Part shown: positions 34,918 to 42,588 of the stretch, one piece after another
How the letters are laid out: every line of letters starts with the position of its first letter
How positions within the stretch are numbered: the stretch's first letter is position 1
Assembly (NCBI RefSeq): GCF_023221595.1
Contig: NZ_CP096563.1
Span: 5,203,001 to 5,267,000, forward strand
Source: Rhodococcus qingshengii JCM 15477
Lineage (GTDB): Bacteria > Actinomycetota > Actinomycetes > Mycobacteriales > Mycobacteriaceae
Direction: 5' to 3'
Length of the DNA: 64,000 bases
Made by a program: the position numbers and the translations under genes
The notes under the pieces: model-generated
What the model saw: the letters and a program-made list of their open reading frames with translations, nothing else
What the model was told of the DNA's origin: nothing
Databases searched by the model: none

Positions 34918-35523
34918 TCACTGCCCCGTTGCGGTGAAGTTGAAGCCCAGATCGGCGATCTTGAACTGCTCCGTCTGACCCGCGGTCGAATCGACGGTCA
35001 CCTTGATGCACACCTGCTCCGAAACACCGGCAGCGAGTGATCGGCCAGAGACGAGTGTCGGGTTCCCGGAGAACGCTTGCTGCGTCCCGATGATCGGTCC
35101 TGAACAGGTACTGCCGTCGTTGGCGCCGGTCTGATGTAGGGAAACCTTGAGCTTCCCGATCAGCGCGGACGAACCCGTGGCCGTTGCCGATACCGCCCAC
35201 TGGAAGTTGGCAGTTCCGGTGTTCTGAACCGTCAATGCCCCAGCCTCACTCTGGCCTGGCAGCATGCTGTTGCGCTTGAGTTCGGTGAATTGGTGTGCGG
35301 GCCGCTGGTTGTCGACTTTCAGCTGGACCGACGAAGTGCTGAACATGCCGGTGGTCGCAGTAGCGCTGTCGGACCACGCCGCCATCGTGCCGACCGCTCC
35401 GAGGCCCAGGACCATGCCCAGTGAGAGCACGGCCCGGGTCCGTATCCAACCGGTCTCGCCCAGACGGCTTCGCATCCGCGCCCCGAGACGCGCGTCGCCG
35501 CCCGATTTCTGTTCTGTAGACAT
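34918..35523 (-). CDS. SipW-dependent-type exported protein (TasA/camelysin-like)
   Basis: A 201-residue protein with an alternate signal peptide: AVLSLGMVLGLGAVGTMAAWSDSATATTG is the SipW-class pattern, with the hydrophobic core followed by AxxAxW. The mature part is a beta-rich domain with paired cysteines (GSTCSG, EQVCIKV) and no catalytic motif. It lies directly between the two SipW-type peptidase genes, so one or both should process it. By analogy with TasA it may form surface fibres, but this is inference. Confidence 0.8.
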   Translation of the reverse strand: MSTEQKSGGDARLGARMRSRLGETGWIRTRAVLSLGMVLGLGAVGTMAAWSDSATATTGMFSTSSVQLKVDNQRPAHQFTELKRNSMLPGQSEAGALTVQNTGTANFQWAVSATATGSSALIGKLKVSLHQTGANDGSTCSGPIIGTQQAFSGNPTLVSGRSLAAGVSEQVCIKVTVDSTAGQTEQFKIADLGFNFTATGQ

Positions 35524-35532
35524 TCTGCTGTC

Positions 35533-36273
35533 CTATTTCGATTCGGAGGTTGGTGCCGATGGATCGGCGGGCAATACCGGCGCGCCGAGTTCAGGGCCGG
35601 AAAGAGTCGGGTCTGTGCCACTTTCGTCGTCACCGGCCTTGCCCCGCTTGTCGCGGATGCCACTGACGACCATCCACACGGCATATACAGCCAGGCCCGC
35701 AGCTACGCCTGTGGTGAGAATCGAACGCGATTGCCCGTTGATCACCGAGTTCACCCGGCCCAGATACGGCACCGAGTAGATGACCCGACCACGGATCTGC
35801 TCGGGCACCAGCGACCACGAGTCGGCGACGGGGTTGTTGTCGCCGCGAGTGTGGATGCGACGCTCCCCTTCCCCCGTGTAATAGATGCCTTCGATGCGGT
35901 GGGTGACCACCGCTGGATCGCCGGAGACGGGCTGGAACGTGATCACGTCCCCGGTGGTCAGATCCTCGTTGGGGGTCGGCTTGACCACGATGAGCGTGCC
36001 AGGGGGCATGGTCGGTTCCATCGAACCGGTGAGAACCGTGTACGCGGTGGAGCCGGTGAGTCGAGGGATAACGACCATCACCGCGAGAATGCCGACCATC
36101 AGCAGCAGCAGTACCCACGAGACGATGGTGCGAGTCCACCACCATAGGGTGGTCTTGTCGTCTCCGCCTTGTTCGGGATCATGTTGCCGCTCAGATGTTT
36201 CCACGTGTGCGCTGTGCCGGGGTCGATACTCGGCACGTTCGCCTGCACGCCGGCTTCTCGCGGTGACGGTCAT
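35533..36273 (-). CDS. sipW: SipW-type signal peptidase I, first copy
   Basis: A 246-residue membrane protease. A basic N-terminal tail of about 45 residues precedes the helix TIVSWVLLLLMVGILAVMVVI. The nucleophile lies in VLTGSMEPTMPPGTLIVV, histidine replaces the usual lysine in AVVTHRIEGI, and the acid is in TRGDNNPVAD. A second helix (ILTTGVAAGLAVYAVWMVVSG) and an acidic proline-rich tail end it. The start at 36273 overlaps the upstream substrate gene (ATGA), and 9 bases separate it from the next substrate. Confidence 0.86.
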   Translation of the reverse strand: MTVTARSRRAGERAEYRPRHSAHVETSERQHDPEQGGDDKTTLWWWTRTIVSWVLLLLMVGILAVMVVIPRLTGSTAYTVLTGSMEPTMPPGTLIVVKPTPNEDLTTGDVITFQPVSGDPAVVTHRIEGIYYTGEGERRIHTRGDNNPVADSWSLVPEQIRGRVIYSVPYLGRVNSVINGQSRSILTTGVAAGLAVYAVWMVVSGIRDKRGKAGDDESGTDPTLSGPELGAPVLPADPSAPTSESK

Positions 36274-36812
36274 GACTGGCTCACTGAGCTTGCGTCGAAA
36301 GTGAACGTCGCGTTGGACTGCTGGCTCGCTGCCGCGCCCTGGCCCAGCGTGGCCCGCAGGCACAACACCTGCATCTGCCCGGCCGGAACCAGCTGTTCGG
36401 AAAAGGCCGCGCCGTCCATGGCACCGTTGTAGAGCTCAGTGCCCACGTCGCCAGTGGCGGTGCAGGCCGCCTCGTTGGCTACCTTGGCCACGCGCAGGCT
36501 CAGCGGCGGTGGGGTGGCGCCGTTGAGTACAACATCGGAAAGCACGTAGTTCATCTGCACGTTGCCGGAGTTGATCACCGGCAGAGGCATCTGAATGCTG
36601 TCGCCCGGGCCCTTGTTGTCCAACTTGAACCCATCGAGGTTGAACTGCTTGACCCCTTCACCGCCGGCAGAGATATCGAGCATGCCTGCCTGGATAGTGC
36701 CGCCGGTCGATTCTGCGGTATCGCGCCACAGCGCGCCGGTCTGCTGCACCGAGACGAACCCGATGAGCAGAACCGACGACGCTGCGATCGCCCATTTGTA
36801 CTGGGTCTTCAC
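36270..36812 (-). CDS. SipW-dependent-type exported protein
   Basis: A 180-residue protein with signal KWAIAASSVLLIGFVSVQQTGALWRDTA, the SipW-type alternate form ending in ALW. The mature part has VQMNYVLSDVVLNGATPPPLSLRV and two cysteines (EAACTATG, VLCLRAT) like the substrate at 34918. It is a probable beta-sandwich surface subunit. Its stop overlaps the start of the first SipW-type peptidase (ATGA), so enzyme and substrate are translated together. Confidence 0.8.
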   Translation of the reverse strand: MKTQYKWAIAASSVLLIGFVSVQQTGALWRDTAESTGGTIQAGMLDISAGGEGVKQFNLDGFKLDNKGPGDSIQMPLPVINSGNVQMNYVLSDVVLNGATPPPLSLRVAKVANEAACTATGDVGTELYNGAMDGAAFSEQLVPAGQMQVLCLRATLGQGAAASQQSNATFTFDASSVSQS

Positions 36813-36827
36813 GTGACCTTCTTTGGC

Positions 36828-37337
36828 TTAGTTGAGCGTCTGCTCGAGGGTGACCGCGCCGCCGGCGAGGCTGGCGGTCTTCGTCTGACCGGTGTTGTCG
36901 CCCGCGGCCCCCGCGTTGAATGTGATGGTGGTCGTGAACGTTGCCGCCTGATCCAGGCCGGCGGTGTATGTAGTCACGGTGCCACTAGCCGGGGCCACGG
37001 TCAGCTGATTCAGCGTGACGAGGTCTCCGGTGACCCCAGTGAGCGAAGGCGTCAACTTCGCCTTCAGGTTCGTGCCAACGAGGTCGATGCTGTAGTTCGC
37101 GGTGTAGGTGACGACATCACCGGGCACAATCAGGTCGCTCGCGGGATTGAAGGTACTGCCGTTTGCCCACTTCCACACGCCGGCGCCGACCTGCTCGACC
37201 GACAGCGAACCGGCGCCAACCGTCTGCGGAGCGCCACCGTTGGTAGACGAGTTCCACGCGGCCATGGTTCCGGCACCGCCTGCGAGCAGAACGGCAGCCG
37301 CACCAGCGGCGATGGCACCCTTTGTGGTCTTGTTCAT
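36828..37337 (-). CDS. Alternate-signal-mediated exported protein, RER_14450 family
   Basis: A 169-residue protein beginning MNKTTKGAIAAGAAAVLLAGG, then AGTMAAWNSS, the signature of the RER_14450 family of alternate-signal exported proteins named from R. erythropolis. The mature part (LIVPGDVVTYTANYSIDLVGTNLKAKL, then Thr/Ala-rich strands) is a predicted beta domain without cysteines. AGGAGGAA lies upstream of the ATG at 37337. It is the probable major subunit, made just ahead of a second substrate and the peptidase. Confidence 0.87.
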   Translation of the reverse strand: MNKTTKGAIAAGAAAVLLAGGAGTMAAWNSSTNGGAPQTVGAGSLSVEQVGAGVWKWANGSTFNPASDLIVPGDVVTYTANYSIDLVGTNLKAKLTPSLTGVTGDLVTLNQLTVAPASGTVTTYTAGLDQAATFTTTITFNAGAAGDNTGQTKTASLAGGAVTLEQTLN

Positions 37338-37555
37338 CTGGTATTCCTCCTGTGCAGTTCGCGGCGGGACATCCGACGCGCTTGGTTGAGCCCGGGCCGT
37401 GCGGATGTGCACTCCGGTGAAACAGCCCCAGGAAGGGGCATGGGAAATGAAGCCGCCGAATTGAATTCGGTGACCGAGAAGGTTGGCGATGCGCGGAGAT
37501 GGTCGAGATCGCCCCGTGCATCGCGAGGTCTAAGTGGCCGGTTGGGCCGGAGTGG

Positions 37556-38509
37556 TTATCCGCCGAGGCTGCCGAACAGGTCGAGACTTCCGAGCGAACC
37601 GGTGCTACTTCCGAGCGAACCGCTGCTGCTGCCACCTGGATCGGTGGTTTTCGCCGTGACCTTGACCGTGACCGCCGTGGAGGCGGGGCTGGTCCCACCC
37701 GCATTTGTCGCCGTGGCGGTGATCGGATGACTGCCGGGCGTGGTGATCGTCAGGTTGCAGCTGAAGTTCCCACTCGTATCCGCGGTTGCGGTGCAGGTGG
37801 CGCCGCCTCCGGTCACGGTGACGGTACTGTTCGGCTCTGCCTTGCCGGAGACCTTGACGGGTGTGCCCGCCTCTACTTCGGCCGAACCCAGAGTCAAACC
37901 GGTCGGCGCACTGGGAGCAACAACGACGGGCTCGCCCTCCACCAGGACGAGACCCCAGCCGGGGTTGATCTCGTATCCCTGCAAAACTTCGCCGGCAGGG
38001 ATGCCGATCATGAAACCAGCCATCACGTTGGCGTTCTGTGCGAGAGGCGTTTTCACCAGCTCGATCCGCGTCGACGAATTCGCATTCGGCCCGATCACGA
38101 ACTGCTGGCCGACCTGGCCGTCGAGCTTGCCCCGCACTGTCGCAGTGCCGCCGCCCGAGACGGACCAGCTCTCACTGAAAAGAGTGAGCGTGGCAGGAAG
38201 GTCGCAGACATTACGAACATTGAAGGCCAACTGCGTGCCCTCGTCACCGGGGATCGGAATGTAGTCGGTTCCACTGGGATCGAAGGCCGCCGGCTTCACC
38301 CAGGGTCCACCGTTCTGGGACATCTCCAGGCACTGGTCAGTGATGTCGTCGCCCGGGGCGGCCGCGGCGCTACCAGGTGCAAGCAGCGCACCCGAGGTCG
38401 CGAGGAGCAGTGCAGCCGGCAGAGCCGCCAACACAGCAGTGGCGCGCCGGGGGAGACGGGATTCTCGTCCGTCCCCGACCGGGAAAAATCGAGGCATGTG
38501 AAGACTCAT
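37556..38509 (-). CDS. Secreted protein with Ig-like domain, first gene of the export cluster
   Basis: A 317-residue protein with an ordinary signal peptide (AVLAALPAALLLATSGALLAPGSAAAA). An N-terminal domain of about 150 residues (ITDQCLEMSQNGGPWVKPAAF) is followed by an Ig-like module, VSGKAEPNSTVTVTGGGATCTATADTSGNFSCNLTI, near residues 205-270. It ends in a Gly/Ser tail with GSLGSS repeats. It could be an adhesin or anchor for the fibre proteins made downstream. The start is uncertain; ATGs at 38509 and 38497 both fit. A 218-base gap separates it from the RER_14450-type gene. Confidence 0.72.
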   Translation of the reverse strand: MSLHMPRFFPVGDGRESRLPRRATAVLAALPAALLLATSGALLAPGSAAAAPGDDITDQCLEMSQNGGPWVKPAAFDPSGTDYIPIPGDEGTQLAFNVRNVCDLPATLTLFSESWSVSGGGTATVRGKLDGQVGQQFVIGPNANSSTRIELVKTPLAQNANVMAGFMIGIPAGEVLQGYEINPGWGLVLVEGEPVVVAPSAPTGLTLGSAEVEAGTPVKVSGKAEPNSTVTVTGGGATCTATADTSGNFSCNLTITTPGSHPITATATNAGGTSPASTAVTVKVTAKTTDPGGSSSGSLGSSTGSLGSLDLFGSLGG

Positions 38510-39219
38510 TTCGTCTGTCCCGTTGCCGGGCATTGGGTGAAGAGATGGCGGAACGAGGTACATCCGCCATCGGTGCCAAACATGTTGCAGAAAGCTTGCG
38601 AGCCGAACCGTGACGCTGTGCATGCCCTCGCTCATACATAGCAACCGCTCCGCTTCGGATCAATTTTTATCACACGTATCAGCTTTTGTGGCGGTTTTAC
38701 TGGTCAAACGTTCAGAAGGAATTTCGACATCCCTCAAGGGCTAATTCTGCACCCTGACCAGTACCGTTAGAAATAGTTAGCTGTGCATCGCAACTATTTA
38801 CCCAAAAGTGTTCTGCGATCGAACGGGCGATTCATTCCGATCCAAACAAGAACAAGTTCTAGATACTCTTGGTATGTCCGGGAATCCACGAACGAACTCG
38901 CCGAGAACAGCGACCCTCGAGCAAACAGAAGGATCGAGCCGTTTCGAGACCCCCGCATTTCGTCCACTAGCGCCACGGACACGGGCGCCATCGATCGCTG
39001 CGCCCCGCCGGATCGGCCGGCCAGGACAAACTCTCGCGCGCTCCGAAACCAGCACTCCACCAATAACTTTGTCCGACCATCGAATCGCGACTGCCCGCGC
39101 TGCATCCAAAGCTGTGGGCCGGGAAGCAAATTCGCTCCCCGGCCCACGTGCATCTACAGTTGCGAAGCCGGTAAGGAGTTGACTACCGGCACCCAATCCC
39201 AAGGTAAAACGACGAGCAT
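38510..39219. other. Long regulatory gap upstream of the export cluster
   Basis: About 710 bases without a convincing gene. Near the cluster it is AT-rich for this genome and contains ACTGGTCA (38699-38706) with TGACCAGT (38755-38762) and AAATAGTT-N13-AACTATTT (38771-38799), two inverted repeats. Frames between 38800 and 39200 overlap on both strands and show no domains. Confidence 0.45.
38771..38799. repeat. Inverted repeat in the AT-rich upstream region
   Basis: AAATAGTT (38771-38778) pairs perfectly with AACTATTT (38792-38799). It could be an operator or a transcript hairpin for the surface cluster. Confidence 0.45.
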
Positions 39220-40815
39220 CTACGCCCCGAAGACGGTCTCACCGCCGACAACCGTGCGCAGGACCGACAGTTCATTCAAGTCTGTCGAATCGCTGCGCAG
39301 CGGATCTCCGTCGAGCACAACAAAATCCGCCAAAAGTCCCACCGCTATCCGACCTTTGTCCGATGACTCACCGGTGAGACGAGCGGCTGCGCTTGTGTAG
39401 CCGGCCAGCGCCTCGGACGCGGAAACCCGTTGCTCCGCACCCAGAACGTGACCTTCTCGCGTCACACGATGTACGGCGGTGTTCATCGTGAAGAGCGGGT
39501 TCACTGGAGTGACAGGGCAGTCGCAATGCAGCGCGTAGGCAAGCCCCGCCGCCACGACCGACGCCACGGGGCTGATCCGCTCGCCGCGACCCGGTCCGAG
39601 AAAACGATCGCGGTGCCGGTCACCCCAGTAGTAGACGTGGTTCACGAAGATCGACGCCACCACCCCGAGTTCGACCATCCGCGCGATCTGATCTTCCCGC
39701 AACGTCTGAACGTGCTCGAGTCGATGCGAAACTTCGATGTCCGGGTGCGCCGTCCGTGCCGCTGCAATTGCGTCCAATGCAAAATCGATGGCCTGATCAC
39801 CGTTGGTATGAATCGCAACCTGTCGGCCGACAGCGTGATGTTCCTCGACGAGTGCCCCGAGCGCGCCTGCCGGGATTGCCATTCCGCCGCAGTGGCATCC
39901 GCCCAGATCGTGGTACGGCGCGGTCAGCGCAGCGGTGTGCAACTGAATCGACCCGTCCGAAATGAGTTTGACGCCGCCCACACGAACTCGGTCTGTCGAA
40001 TCGGCGAGTTCACCCAACTGATCGTGCACCCCGTGGCCGAGATAGAGGCGCGCACGCAGCCTCAAGTCACCATCGGCGTCGAGTTGCCGGTACGCCTCGT
40101 ACATCTCGGCCGTGACGTACATGTCGTGGAAACTCGTCACGCCCACCGACGCCATGACTTCCTGCGCGCGCAGCATCGCGATCTTGGACGCGTTCGGGTT
40201 CATATCCGGAACAAGTCCGTGCACCAGAGACATTGCCGGAACCTCGCACAGTTCACCGGTGGGTACACCGTCGCTGTCCCGAACGATGACACCACCTTCC
40301 GGATCGACCGTGGTGGCATCGATTCCGGCCTTCTCCAGTGCGACCGAGTTGACATAGATCCCGTGAGCAGACAAGTGCCGCACCAGGATCGGATGCTCGG
40401 TGGAGGCTTTGTCCAGATCAGCTACGGTCAGGCCTCGATCTTCCGCCACGAGGCTGTCGTCGAAGCCCCACGCTTCGATGGGCTCGCCAACTGGTGTGAT
40501 CGCGGCCCGCGCGGCCAACGCCGTGATCAACTTCTCGATGGTCGGGCACGTATTCGTCGTTGCGTCGACCCCACTGAGCATCAAACCCCACATCATCGGA
40601 TGAAGGTGCGTCTCGATGAACCCCGGAACAACCACCGCTCCGGCGAGATCGACAACGGAGGTTTCGGAATCGGTCAGCGCCGAGATCTCGGCGTCAGTTC
40701 CGAGGGCGACAAATCTGCCGTCCTTGACTGCCACAGCGGTGGCGTTATCGCCGACCGCACCGTCCATGGCCCTGATGTCGCCGTTGATGTAGATGTGGTC
40801 AGCCGCCGTGGTCAT
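39220..40815 (-). CDS. Amidohydrolase family protein (YtcJ-like)
   Basis: A 531-residue metal-dependent hydrolase. The early metal motif is GFIETHLHP near residue 70. KLISDGSIQLHTAALTAPY holds the metal-bridging lysine, VAIHTNGDQAIDFALDAI and HRLEHVQTL provide later histidines, and the final part restores the small beta domain (GRIAVGLLADFVVLDGDP). The pattern fits the YtcJ-like amidohydrolase_3 group. The start at 40815 overlaps the EamA stop (ATGA). The substrate is probably imported or exported by that transporter. Confidence 0.87.
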   Translation of the reverse strand: MTTAADHIYINGDIRAMDGAVGDNATAVAVKDGRFVALGTDAEISALTDSETSVVDLAGAVVVPGFIETHLHPMMWGLMLSGVDATTNTCPTIEKLITALAARAAITPVGEPIEAWGFDDSLVAEDRGLTVADLDKASTEHPILVRHLSAHGIYVNSVALEKAGIDATTVDPEGGVIVRDSDGVPTGELCEVPAMSLVHGLVPDMNPNASKIAMLRAQEVMASVGVTSFHDMYVTAEMYEAYRQLDADGDLRLRARLYLGHGVHDQLGELADSTDRVRVGGVKLISDGSIQLHTAALTAPYHDLGGCHCGGMAIPAGALGALVEEHHAVGRQVAIHTNGDQAIDFALDAIAAARTAHPDIEVSHRLEHVQTLREDQIARMVELGVVASIFVNHVYYWGDRHRDRFLGPGRGERISPVASVVAAGLAYALHCDCPVTPVNPLFTMNTAVHRVTREGHVLGAEQRVSASEALAGYTSAAARLTGESSDKGRIAVGLLADFVVLDGDPLRSDSTDLNELSVLRTVVGGETVFGA

Positions 40816-41771
40816 ACGCTTGTCTCCATTCGTTTTCCGACAACAGTCGTCGAGGATTTCTTCGCGGGTATCCGCGTCGCCACAACCACTCCGGCCAAAA
40901 TCATTCCGGCACCCGCAAGTTGGACGAGAGTTGGGGTCTGTGCAAGCAGCACTGCGCCGAACAACAGTGCTGACGCCGATTGCAACACGAGGCTGGCGGC
41001 GACTGCACTGGCAGGCAGACGCTGACTGGCGCTGGCTACCAGCAGCCACCCGATCACCTGAGATACCAACGCGAGCAGCACAAGCCAACCTTGAGCTACG
41101 AGTGACGGTGTCAGATCCAAAGTTCCACTCACGAGGCCGTATGCACCTGCCGTGAGGGCAGTGGCTCCCGTCGAGACGAACATCGGCAACGCCGTTCTGC
41201 CCGCCGCCCGAGTAGCCAGACCCATCAGGAAGATGTAGACCGCGTACGCGCCTGCGGCGATCACGGCAAACGACACTCCGACAGCAGGATTCGACCCGGT
41301 GAGCGTTGTGCTCGCCCCGGCTACCAGAGCAACTCCGACAAAGAGCAACGGAAGGCTGGCGACCAGTTCCCGGCCGATCCGTTGGCGCAGGACAACGTAG
41401 CCGAGGATTGCGACGAACAGCACCTGCAAATTCAGGATCACAGTCGAAAGACCTGCCCCGATCGAATGAATCGACTCGTGCCAGAGCACCAGATCGATTC
41501 CGAGGAACGCGCCGGCAAGTAGAGACTTCACGATCCAGGGCGCCGAGATCGAAGGCCGGGGTGACCGACGACGCTGAACGAGCACGAGCATGCCGAGAGG
41601 GATGAGCGCATAGAGACACCGAAAGAATGCACCCGTCGACGGAGACACTCCTGAGAGTTCGTAGAGCACCGAGGTCAACCCGAGGATGCATGCACCGGTG
41701 ACGACTACGCGCAGGTCACGACGGCGTAGTTGATCGCCGGACAGCTCGCGTGGCGATACTTCATCACTCAT
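40812..41771 (-). CDS. EamA/DMT family transporter
   Basis: A 319-residue membrane protein with about ten hydrophobic segments in two EamA repeats (for example LGLTSVLYELSGVSPSTGAFFRCLYALIPL and VSQVIGWLLVASASQRLPASAVAASLVLQ). The family exports amino acids and metabolites. It overlaps the amidohydrolase start by 4 bases. A perfect palindrome touches its ATG, so it is tightly repressed, probably by the divergent TetR protein. Confidence 0.86.
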   Translation of the reverse strand: MSDEVSPRELSGDQLRRRDLRVVVTGACILGLTSVLYELSGVSPSTGAFFRCLYALIPLGMLVLVQRRRSPRPSISAPWIVKSLLAGAFLGIDLVLWHESIHSIGAGLSTVILNLQVLFVAILGYVVLRQRIGRELVASLPLLFVGVALVAGASTTLTGSNPAVGVSFAVIAAGAYAVYIFLMGLATRAAGRTALPMFVSTGATALTAGAYGLVSGTLDLTPSLVAQGWLVLLALVSQVIGWLLVASASQRLPASAVAASLVLQSASALLFGAVLLAQTPTLVQLAGAGMILAGVVVATRIPAKKSSTTVVGKRMETSV

Positions 41772-41788
41772 GGTGATAATGTATCACC
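41772..41788. promoter_or_regulatory. TetR operator at the EamA start
   Basis: GGTGATA-ATG-TATCACC is a perfect 7-3-7 palindrome directly upstream of the EamA ATG and 34 bases before the divergent TetR start. Confidence 0.75.
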
Positions 41789-41822
41789 GACGCGAAGCCT
41801 GTCATACAGGGAAGATGCGTGC

Positions 41823-42380
41823 ATGAGAACTCCGGTTACCCGTGAACGCGTGATCGCTGCCGCAGCCGATCTGGTCGACAGCAAAGGCGCCGACGCTCTG
41901 GTACTGAGTCAACTCGCCGAGACCCTCGACGTCCGGCAGTCAGCGCTGTACAAACACGTCGACGGGGTCGACGACGTCCACCATCAACTCAGCCTCCTCG
42001 CACGCAGCCTTCTCGCCGAACAACTGCGTGCCGCCGCGGTCGGTCTCTCGCGCGACGACGCCGTCATGGCGCTCGCGGACGCATGGCGTGCGTTCGTCCG
42101 AGTACACCCCGGGCTCTACGCCATCACCGACCGCTACCCCACTGCTCCGCATCCCGATCTGGTCTCCGCCGTCGGCGAGGTGGTCGACGTCATCAACAAG
42201 GTGATCGCGGGATACGGTCTGAGCCCGGATGATTCGGAGCAGGCGGCGTGGTCTCTTCGCAGTGCGCTGCACGGCTTCTGCATCCTCGAATCGGTAGAGG
42301 GACAACCGGCCGGCACCGACCCGGATCGGGTGTATCGACGACTGGTCGAACTTCTCTGCGCCGGTATTGCTCGTATGTAG
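41823..42380 (+). CDS. TetR family regulator of the EamA/amidohydrolase operon
   Basis: A 185-residue TetR protein with HTH LVLSQLAETLDVRQSALYKHVDGVDDVHHQL near residues 25-55. The C-terminal part (LADAWRAFVRVHPGLYAITDRYP, SLRSALHGFCILE) fits the WHG-type ligand domain. The start at 41823 gives a compact N-terminus; an ORF start at 41730 would run through the operator. It should bind GGTGATA-N3-TATCACC and repress both directions. Confidence 0.86.
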   Translation: MRTPVTRERVIAAAADLVDSKGADALVLSQLAETLDVRQSALYKHVDGVDDVHHQLSLLARSLLAEQLRAAAVGLSRDDAVMALADAWRAFVRVHPGLYAITDRYPTAPHPDLVSAVGEVVDVINKVIAGYGLSPDDSEQAAWSLRSALHGFCILESVEGQPAGTDPDRVYRRLVELLCAGIARM

Positions 42381-42388
42381 ATACCGGC
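42360..42388 (+). terminator. Hairpin at the end of the TetR gene
   Basis: GCCGGTAT (42360-42367) pairs with ATACCGGC (42381-42388) across a 13-base loop that spans the TetR stop codon. It may end that transcript ahead of the ABC-F leader. Confidence 0.5.
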
Positions 42389-42434
42389 TCCTGTTATCGT
42401 CGGATGAAACAACACAGACCAAAAAGGATCAGAC

Positions 42435-42464
42435 ATGGTTGGTGAACTCGACATCTCCGGATAA
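42435..42464 (+). CDS. Nine-residue leader peptide of the ABC-F gene
   Basis: ATG at 42435 opens a 9-codon frame, MVGELDISG, ended by TAA. AAAGGATC lies 4-11 bases upstream, a good ribosome site. The frame ends 13 bases before a very stable stem-loop and 124 bases before the ABC-F start. Short upstream peptides of this kind let a stalled ribosome open an attenuator upstream of antibiotic-resistance ABC-F genes. Confidence 0.6.
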   Translation: MVGELDISG

Positions 42465-42477
42465 AACCGGGCATGAC

Positions 42478-42516
42478 GGCCACCGGCAGACGCCTCGGGG
42501 CGCTGCCGTCGTGGCC
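42478..42516 (+). terminator. Attenuator stem-loop in the ABC-F leader
   Basis: GGCCAC-CGGCAG-A-CGCC, loop TCGG, GGCG-CTGCCG-TC-GTGGCC forms a 16-bp stem broken by a small internal bulge. It is followed by TGTTGTCGTT, a weak T-rich tract. Its place between leader peptide and gene suggests conditional termination. Confidence 0.65.
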
Positions 42517-42588
42517 ATGTTGTCGTTCACTTACCCGACTCTTCGCGGAGCAGCGTTGCCGCGCCCGCACAACACCTGAGGTCTATTC

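Noticed and set aside
38783..39400. Plus-strand frame of 205 codons in the gap before the amidohydrolase
   Set aside because: It overlaps the end of the amidohydrolase, is low in complexity (Thr, Ser, Pro, Arg) and has competing frames on both strands.
39430..41025. Plus-strand frame of 531 codons opposite the amidohydrolase
   Set aside because: It mirrors the real gene; high GC produces long antisense frames. No recognisable domain.
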